Of a stretch of DNA of 6,428 nucleotides, positions 1-6,428 are shown one piece after another (the stretch's first letter is position 1; each line of letters opens with the position of its first letter). The stretch is taken from positions 1 through 6,428 of the forward strand of contig JBOGHU010000115.1 of NCBI GenBank assembly GCA_050742255.1, written 5' to 3'. The position numbers were made by a program, and so were the translations under genes. Origin of the DNA: JBOGHU01 sp050742255 (lineage in GTDB: Bacteria; Actinomycetota; Acidimicrobiia; Acidimicrobiales; CADCSY01). The notes under the pieces are model-generated. The model did no database searches. It was not told the origin of the DNA and saw only the letters and a list, made by a program, of their open reading frames with translations.

Positions 1-201
1 GCCCACCACCCGGCGGGCGCCGCCGGCGGCGGCCCGGCGCGCCACCTGGCCCTCCCCGGTGCCCACGTCGAGCACCTCCGCCCGCCCGGCCAGGTGCTGG
101 CCCACCAGGGGGAGGATCTGCTCGACGTACTCGGCATCGGCCCCCTGGGTGAAGCCCGCCTGCCACCACGGGGCCAGCGCCTCCCAGCGCTCCTCACCCA
201 C
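1..201 (-). CDS. Class I SAM-dependent methyltransferase, N-terminal part (runs off left edge)
   Basis: The first 67 codons of a gene that continues past the left edge are visible. The fragment reads as a Rossmann-fold methyltransferase: residues 43-51 are VLDVGTGEG, the glycine-rich motif I that binds S-adenosylmethionine, followed by a helix (QVARRAAAGGARRVVG) and the start of the next strand. Upstream, residues 11-31 (from PWWQAGF to ILP) are the helical cap common in small stand-alone methyltransferases. The chosen start is a GTG at 201-199, giving an 8-base overlap with the 3' end of uvrC (GTGGGTGA contains both start and stop), which suggests translational coupling and co-transcription. 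The Shine-Dalgarno sequence is weak. The frame stays open upstream, but only through uvrC coding sequence. The substrate cannot be told from this fragment, because the substrate-binding part lies outside the window. Family assignment is fairly safe; a specific function is not. Confidence 0.82.
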   Translation of the reverse strand, partial: MGEERWEALAPWWQAGFTQGADAEYVEQILPLVGQHLAGRAEVLDVGTGEGQVARRAAAGGARRVVG

Positions 202-2074
202 CGTCGGCCACCCCGGCGCCCTCGGGGTGGAGCCTGTCCCACACCGCGTCGGCGACCTTGTCGGGAAGCCAGCTCAAGGCCCGCAGCTCCTGGCGGGAGG
301 CCCGCCTCACCCCGGCCACGCCCCCCAGCTCCCGGCGCAGCCGCTGCTGGCGGACGGGCCCCAGGCCCCGGACCTCGTCGAGGGGGCTGGCCGTCATGCG
401 CCGGCCCCGCAGCTTGCGGTGGTAGCCCACGGCGAAGCGGTGGGCCTCGTCGCGCACCCGCTGGAGCAGGTACAGCGCCTCGGACTGACGGGGTATGCGC
501 ACCGGCTCGGGGGTGCCGGGCAGGTAGACCTCCTCGAAGCGCTTGGCCAGGGCGGCGACAGGGATCTCGTCGTCGAGGCCCAGCCCCTCGACCACCTCCC
601 GGGCCACGTTGAGCTGGCCCATCCCCCCGTCGACCAACAGGAGCTGGGGCGGGTAGGAGAACCTCCCACCCCGCTCGGGCGCCGGCCGCTCCCGGTCCTC
701 CAGGTAGGCCGTGAGGCGGCGGGTGAGGACCTCCCGCATCGCCCCCACGTCGTCGGTGCCGCCCACGTCGCGCACCTTGAAGCGGCGGTAGTCGGACTTC
801 TTGGGGAGGCCGTCCTCCATGACCACCATGGACCCCACGTAGTCGGTGCCCTGGATGTGGCTCATGTCGTAGCACTCGATCCGCAGGGGGGCCTCGGGCA
901 GGCCCAGGGCGTCCCTCAGGTCGTTGAGGGCCCGGGCCCGGCTGTTGTGGTCCGAGGCTCGCCGCAGGCGGTGGCGGTTGAACTCCTCGACGGCGTTGCG
1001 GGTGACGGTCTCCTGGAGGCCCCGCTTGTCCCCCCGCCGGGGCACCCGCACGCCCACCCGGGCGCCCCGCAGCCCGCTCAGCCACGCCTCGTAGAGCCGG
1101 ACGTCCTCAGGGAGGTCGGGGACCAGCACCTGCTCGGGCACACCGAGCGGCGCCTCGTCGTAGAGGTCCTCGAGGGTGCGACCCACCAGCTGGGGCCGGC
1201 TCAGGTCCTCGACCTTGTCCAGGACGAACCCCTTGCGCCCCACCACCCGGCCCCGGCGCACGAAGAACACCTGCACCGACGCCTCGAGGTCGTCGTCGGC
1301 CATGCCCACCACGTCGAGGTCCTCGGACCGCGCCGCCACCATCTGCTGGCGCTCGACGGCCTTGCCCACGCTGGCCAACCGGTCCCGGAGGCGGGCGGCC
1401 CGCTCGAAGTCCAGGTCGTCGGCGGCCGCCCGCATCTCCGCCTCCAGACCCGAGACAACCGGGTCGGTGTCGCCGTCGAGGAAGTCGACCAGGTCCTCGA
1501 CCAGCCGGCGGTAGTCGTCGGCCTCGATCTCGCCCACGCAGGGACCGGTGCACTTCTCGATGTGGAAGAGCAGGCAGGGCCGGCCCAGCCGCTGGTGACG
1601 GGCCAGCTTGGCGTCCGAGCAGGTGCGGATGGGGAAGGTGCGCAGCAGCAGGTCGAGGGTCTCGCGGATGGCGTAGGCGTGGGCGTAGGGCCCGAAGTAG
1701 CGGGTGCCCTTGCGCTTGGGGCCCCGCACGACCCGGGCCCGGGGCCACTCGTCGCTGACCGTGACGGCCAGGAACGGGTAGCTCTTGTCGTCACGCAGGC
1801 GGACGTTGAAGCGGGGCCGGTGGGCCTTGATCAGGCTGTGCTCCAGCATGAGCGCCTCGACCTCGTTGCGCACCTCGATCCACTCGACTGCCTCGGCCAC
1901 CTGCACCATCTGGGCGGTCCGGGGCGCCAGCAGGGCGGGGTCGCCGAAGTAGCTGCTGAGGCGGGACCGCAGCGACTTGGCCTTGCCCACGTAGACCACC
2001 CGGCCGTCGCGGTCCTTGAACTGGTACGAGCCGGGGGCGTCGGGGACGGCGCCCACCGGCGGACGCTGGACCAT
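194..2074 (-). CDS. uvrC: UvrABC system protein C, excision nuclease subunit
   Basis: UvrC is the dual endonuclease of nucleotide excision repair: recruited to the UvrB-DNA complex, it cuts on both sides of the lesion. The 626-residue product is full length for the family. Seen in order: the GIY-YIG nuclease domain for the 3' cut (about 10-95) with expected catalytic residues Y28, R38, E78 and N90; four cysteines C152, C167, C175 and C179, spaced like the 4Fe-4S ligands reported in E. coli UvrC; a UVR motif for UvrB contact (about 205-240, around LDFERAARLRDRL); the RNase H-like domain for the 5' cut with D403 (CYDMSHIQG), D482 (LLVDGGMGQ) and H545 (RDEAHRFA); and a C-terminal tandem helix-hairpin-helix (about 565-615). 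Catalytic roles are by comparison with Thermotoga maritima UvrC. The ATG at 2074 gives the typical N-terminus (MVQRPPVGAVPDAPGSY). nadA diverges 92 bases upstream; the methyltransferase gene overlaps the 3' end by 8 bases. No frameshift or missing key residue. Confidence 0.98.
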   Translation of the reverse strand: MVQRPPVGAVPDAPGSYQFKDRDGRVVYVGKAKSLRSRLSSYFGDPALLAPRTAQMVQVAEAVEWIEVRNEVEALMLEHSLIKAHRPRFNVRLRDDKSYPFLAVTVSDEWPRARVVRGPKRKGTRYFGPYAHAYAIRETLDLLLRTFPIRTCSDAKLARHQRLGRPCLLFHIEKCTGPCVGEIEADDYRRLVEDLVDFLDGDTDPVVSGLEAEMRAAADDLDFERAARLRDRLASVGKAVERQQMVAARSEDLDVVGMADDDLEASVQVFFVRRGRVVGRKGFVLDKVEDLSRPQLVGRTLEDLYDEAPLGVPEQVLVPDLPEDVRLYEAWLSGLRGARVGVRVPRRGDKRGLQETVTRNAVEEFNRHRLRRASDHNSRARALNDLRDALGLPEAPLRIECYDMSHIQGTDYVGSMVVMEDGLPKKSDYRRFKVRDVGGTDDVGAMREVLTRRLTAYLEDRERPAPERGGRFSYPPQLLLVDGGMGQLNVAREVVEGLGLDDEIPVAALAKRFEEVYLPGTPEPVRIPRQSEALYLLQRVRDEAHRFAVGYHRKLRGRRMTASPLDEVRGLGPVRQQRLRRELGGVAGVRRASRQELRALSWLPDKVADAVWDRLHPEGAGVADGG

Positions 2075-2080
2075 GGCCCC

Positions 2081-2086
2081 ATTCTC
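2081..2086 (-). promoter_or_regulatory. Candidate -10 element for uvrC
   Basis: Read on the minus strand this is GAGAAT, followed by six bases (GGGGCC) and the uvrC ATG. It matches TANNNT at the important A2 and T6 but not at T1. Transcription would begin at or next to the A of the ATG, making the mRNA leaderless. No good -35 hexamer is visible 16-18 bases upstream. The alternative reading is that GGCGAG, ending 9 bases before the ATG and overlapping this element, is a weak Shine-Dalgarno of a leadered transcript. The call is tentative. Confidence 0.35.
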
Positions 2087-2097
2087 GCCCGCCCACC

Positions 2098-2153
2098 CCG
2101 GGTTCTTGCACAGCTGCGTGCGGCATCGGGGAGCCAGCTACCCAAGAACCCGG
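2098..2153. repeat. Perfect 11-base inverted repeat in the uvrC/nadA divergent promoter region
   Basis: Left arm CCGGGTTCTTG (2098-2108) and right arm CAAGAACCCGG (2143-2153) are exact reverse complements separated by 34 bases. The right arm directly abuts the candidate nadA -10; the left arm lies 11 bases upstream of the candidate uvrC -10 as read on the minus strand. Each gene is therefore preceded by the same element in the same orientation, CAAGAACCCGG reading towards the start codon. Arm centres are 45 bases apart, about four helical turns. It is not a LexA box: the GTTC and GAAC cores are in the wrong order and too far apart. It could be a pair of binding sites for a shared regulator or a looping operator; the regulator is unknown. 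That the repeat exists is certain, its function is inference. Confidence 0.75.
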
Positions 2154-2159
2154 TACCGT
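2154..2159 (+). promoter_or_regulatory. Candidate -10 element for nadA (leaderless)
   Basis: TACCGT fits the actinobacterial TANNNT consensus. Seven bases (CAAAGAC) separate it from the nadA ATG at 2167, so transcription would start at or one base before the ATG and give a leaderless mRNA. No Shine-Dalgarno sequence precedes the ATG, which agrees. No recognisable -35 is present; that region is partly occupied by the right arm of the inverted repeat, which ends at 2153, so a protein bound there would be well placed to control the promoter. CGGTACCG at 2151-2158 is also an 8-base palindrome, which may be coincidental. Confidence 0.5.
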
Positions 2160-2166
2160 CAAAGAC

Positions 2167-3261
2167 ATGGTGCGGATGCAGGCCCCCCTCCCCGAACGCT
2201 ACCTCGCCGCCACCCCCGACCAGCTGGCCTCGTGGATCGGCGCCGCCAAGGCCGCCCTGGGCGAACGGCTCTTCGTCCTCGGGCACCACTACCAGCGGGA
2301 CGAGGTGATGGCGTGGGCCGACGCCCGGGGTGACTCCTACCGGCTGTCGGTGCTGGCCCGCCAGCGCCCCGGCGCCGAGTACATCGTCTTCTGCGGCGTG
2401 CACTTCATGGCCGAGTCGGCCGACATCCTCACCGGCGAGCACCAGCAGGTGGTGCTCCCCGACCTCAACGCCGGCTGCTCCATGGCCGACATGGCCGACA
2501 TCGACGACGTGGAGGAGGCGTGGGAGGCGCTGGGCGAGGTGGTCGACATCGAGGCGGTGGTGCCGGTCACCTACATGAACTCCTCGGCGGCGATCAAGGC
2601 GTTCGTGGGCCGGGCCGGGGGGGCGGTGTGCACCTCCACCAACGCCCGGGCGGTCCTGGGGTGGGCGCTGGCCCGGGGCGCCCAGGTGCTGTTCGTGCCC
2701 GACCAGCACCTGGGCCGCAACACGGCCCTGGCCCTGGGGTACGACCACGACGACCTGGCGGTCTGGGACCCTCGGCGGGACCTGGGGGGGATGACCGAGG
2801 CCCAGGCCAAGGCCGTTCGCTTCCTCTTGTGGAAGGGCCACTGCTCGGTGCACCAGCGCTTCACCCCCGCCCACGTCGACGCCTTCCGCGCCCAGCACCC
2901 CGACGGCATCGTCGTCGCCCACCCCGAGACCGCCCACGAGGTGTGCGAGCGGGCCGACCAGGTGGGCTCCACCGACTTCATCATCCGGGCGGTTGCCGAG
3001 GCCCCGGCGGGGTCGACCCTCGGCGTCGCCACCGAGATCCACCTGGTGCAGCGCCTGGCCGCCGAGCACGTCGACAAGACCGTCGTCTCCCTCGACCCGC
3101 TGATCTGCCCGTGCTCGACCATGTTCCGCATCGATGCCGCCCACCTGGCGTGGGTGCTGGAGCACCTGGTCGAGGGCCGGGTGGTCAACCGCATCACCGT
3201 CGACGCCGAGACCGCGGGCTGGGCCCGGGTGGCCCTGGAGCGGATGCTGGCCATCACCTGA
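2167..3261 (+). CDS. nadA: Quinolinate synthase NadA (Bacillus-type)
   Basis: NadA condenses iminoaspartate with dihydroxyacetone phosphate to make quinolinate, the committed intermediate of de novo NAD synthesis; it is a cytosolic 4Fe-4S enzyme. The 364-residue product is complete. Visible are GHHYQRDEV (39-47, with active-site H40 and Y42), VFCGVHFMAESADIL (74-88), cluster ligand C104 in NAGCSMAD, TYMN (135-138, with Y136 and N138), PDQHLGRNTA (178-187), the second ligand C226 in LWKGHCSVHQRF, HPE (252-254), GSTDFI (267-272), and the third ligand in CPC (314-316), most likely C316 by comparison with B. subtilis. Overall form and motifs are of the Bacillus type, not the shorter mycobacterial type. 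Residue 320 is Phe (TMFRID) where I remember Asn in related proteins. The ATG at 2167 has no ribosome binding site and fits a leaderless message. nadB and nadC are not adjacent, so nadA appears to be transcribed alone. uvrA converges 39 bases downstream. Confidence 0.97.
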   Translation: MVRMQAPLPERYLAATPDQLASWIGAAKAALGERLFVLGHHYQRDEVMAWADARGDSYRLSVLARQRPGAEYIVFCGVHFMAESADILTGEHQQVVLPDLNAGCSMADMADIDDVEEAWEALGEVVDIEAVVPVTYMNSSAAIKAFVGRAGGAVCTSTNARAVLGWALARGAQVLFVPDQHLGRNTALALGYDHDDLAVWDPRRDLGGMTEAQAKAVRFLLWKGHCSVHQRFTPAHVDAFRAQHPDGIVVAHPETAHEVCERADQVGSTDFIIRAVAEAPAGSTLGVATEIHLVQRLAAEHVDKTVVSLDPLICPCSTMFRIDAAHLAWVLEHLVEGRVVNRITVDAETAGWARVALERMLAIT

Positions 3262-3263
3262 GG

Positions 3264-3290
3264 GGGCGAGAGGCGCCGCCTCGGCCGGCC
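3264..3290. terminator. Possible GC-rich hairpin between convergent nadA and uvrA
   Basis: The 39-base gap between the two stop codons contains GAGGC-GCC-GCCTC (3270-3282, a 5-base-pair stem with a 3-base loop), an alternative CGAG/CTCG pairing (3267-3270 with 3280-3283) and the palindrome GGCCGGCC (3283-3290). Together they could fold on either strand and serve as a bidirectional terminator. There is no T-tract on either side, so it is not a canonical intrinsic terminator. In DNA this GC-rich short stems arise by chance, hence the low confidence. Confidence 0.25.
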
Positions 3291-3300
3291 ACCACGGTCC

Positions 3301-6138
<2,838 letters not shown>

Positions 6139-6146
6139 GAACCCAG

Positions 6147-6152
6147 AGGCTA
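6147..6152 (-). promoter_or_regulatory. Candidate -10 element for uvrA (leaderless or nearly so)
   Basis: Minus-strand TAGCCT matches TANNNT and is followed by eight bases (CTGGGTTC) and the GTG start of uvrA. Transcription would start at the GTG or within two bases of it. There is no convincing Shine-Dalgarno sequence (only CTGGG, too close to the start). With a 17-base spacer the -35 would be GTTCCT (6175-6170), inside and adjacent to the SOS box, which is the usual arrangement for repression by LexA. Confidence 0.55.
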
Positions 6153-6170
6153 TCGGGCGCGCGCAACCGA

Positions 6171-6184
6171 GGAACGCATGTTCG
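6171..6184 (-). promoter_or_regulatory. LexA (SOS) box upstream of uvrA
   Basis: Minus-strand CGAACATGCGTTCC is an exact match to CGAACRNRYGTTYC, the SOS box consensus established for Bacillus subtilis LexA (DinR) and close to the actinobacterial one. Its core is GAAC-N4-GTTC (6172-6183 on the plus strand). It lies 33-46 bases upstream of the uvrA start codon and covers the predicted -35, so LexA binding would block the promoter until RecA-stimulated LexA self-cleavage after DNA damage. uvrA is a classic SOS gene in many bacteria, which strengthens the call. No second GAAC-N4-GTTC box was seen at the uvrC/nadA promoters. Confidence 0.88.
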
Positions 6185-6205
6185 CCCGTGGGCGGCCGGC
6201 GTTAC

Positions 6206-6238
6206 CGTTCCCTGTGGCTCCTCGCCGTCACAGGAACG
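6206..6238 (-). terminator. Hairpin at the end of the acyl-CoA dehydrogenase-family gene
   Basis: Plus-strand arms CGTTCCCTGTG (6206-6216) and CACAGGAACG (6229-6238) pair over ten base pairs with a single bulged C at 6210 and a 12-base loop. On the minus-strand transcript the first arm holds the last codons and part of the TGA stop (6230-6228). After the stem the RNA continues GUAACGCCGGCC with no U-tract, so this would be a tail-less terminator of the kind proposed for actinobacteria, or a 3'-end-stabilising structure. It would separate this gene from uvrA. Confidence 0.45.
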
Positions 6239-6428
6239 TGAGGTCGACGTCTTGGCCGGCCATCACCGCACCCGCCTTGGTGAACGTGTCGGGCTTCACC
6301 GCGAAGTGCTGGGTCAGGGCATGGATGTCGCGAAGCCGACGCTGGAGGGGGCTGCTGGAGTAGAGCGAGCTTCCGCCGCCGGCCGTGTAGGCCATGTCGA
6401 CCACCGACGCGGCCGTCCTGGTCACCCA
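6228..6428 (-). CDS. Acyl-CoA dehydrogenase-family flavoprotein, C-terminal end (runs off right edge)
   Basis: The last 66 residues of a gene whose start lies beyond the right edge. They resemble the C-terminal helical domain of the acyl-CoA dehydrogenase superfamily (type-2 C-terminal domain): an Ala-rich helix (TRTAASVVDMAYTAGGG), then SSLYSSSPLQRRLRDIHALT and QHFAVKPDTF, then a short tail ending AGAVMAGQDVDLTFL. The SSPLQRRLRDIH stretch is characteristic; in flavin-dependent monooxygenases of this superfamily a His in this area acts in catalysis. Both true acyl-CoA dehydrogenases and flavin-dependent hydroxylases end this way, so reaction and substrate cannot be decided without the N-terminal part. 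The GTG at 6425 is internal, since the frame stays open to the window edge (TGG at 6428-6426). It ends 89 bases before uvrA and is probably a separate transcription unit, because uvrA has its own SOS-type promoter. Confidence 0.85.
   Translation of the reverse strand, partial: WVTRTAASVVDMAYTAGGGSSLYSSSPLQRRLRDIHALTQHFAVKPDTFTKAGAVMAGQDVDLTFL

Noticed and set aside
2098..2153. LexA box at the uvrC/nadA promoter
   Set aside because: GTTC and GAAC occur, but in everted order (GTTC then GAAC) and 40 bases apart, not GAAC-N4-GTTC.
2144..2160. ECF sigma-factor promoter (GAACC followed by CGTC)
   Set aside because: The two elements are only about 7 bases apart, whereas ECF promoters need about 16.
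59..2308. 749-codon plus-strand open frame across uvrC
   Set aside because: It is codon-aligned antisense to uvrC. In very GC-rich genes the sense codons TTA, CTA and TCA, which would give antisense stops, are rare, so this frame stays open by composition. The product is low-complexity, rich in Gly, Pro, Ala, Val, Leu and His, with no family resemblance.
1831..3165. 444-codon minus-strand open frame across nadA
   Set aside because: Codon-aligned antisense of nadA; its last part merely re-reads the start of uvrC in a different frame. The composition is unlike a folded protein.
6183..6194. Short palindromic CGCCCGTGGGCG as a terminator stem
   Set aside because: The loop would be only two bases and stems of this length are expected by chance in such GC-rich DNA.
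6228..6425. A complete 65-residue protein starting at GTG 6425
   Set aside because: The frame is open to the window edge and the sequence matches the C-terminal end of a much larger flavoprotein family, so it is a truncated view of a longer gene.

Overview
The window is an ordinary, compact stretch of a very GC-rich bacterial chromosome. It holds three complete genes and two gene ends: on the minus strand a partial class I methyltransferase (1-201), uvrC (194-2074), uvrA (3301-6138) and the 3' end of an acyl-CoA dehydrogenase-family gene (6228-6428); on the plus strand nadA (2167-3261). Nothing points to a mobile element, phage, CRISPR array or RNA gene. Intergenic DNA is short throughout (92, 39 and 89 bases).

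The likely host is a high-GC actinobacterium, perhaps of the Acidimicrobiia. This is an inference from the extreme third-position GC, a Gram-positive/actinobacterial type LexA box, TANNNT-like -10 elements sitting 6-8 bases from start codons (leaderless style) and the overall protein character. Other high-GC phyla such as Chloroflexota cannot be excluded. NadA, however, resembles the Bacillus-type enzyme rather than the mycobacterial one.

Layout. The left end is a uvrC-methyltransferase gene pair with an 8-base overlap, probably one transcript. uvrC and nadA diverge from a 92-base region that carries a perfect 11-base inverted repeat (arms 2098-2108 and 2143-2153) and a candidate -10 close to each start codon. 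nadA and uvrA converge on a 39-base gap with a small GC-rich hairpin. uvrA has its own promoter region containing a perfect match to the Gram-positive SOS box (6171-6184), placed over the predicted -35 of a promoter whose start point falls at or within two bases of the GTG start codon. The upstream acyl-CoA dehydrogenase-family gene ends in a hairpin that includes its stop codon.

Function. UvrA and UvrC are two of the three proteins of bacterial nucleotide excision repair; UvrB is not in the window. UvrA finds the lesion and loads UvrB, and UvrC makes both incisions. NadA makes quinolinate for NAD synthesis and has no obvious mechanistic link to repair. I found no convincing undescribed system. 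The points most worth following are regulatory: the uvrA SOS box without a matching box at uvrC, the unexplained repeat between uvrC and nadA, and the consistent leaderless promoter architecture.
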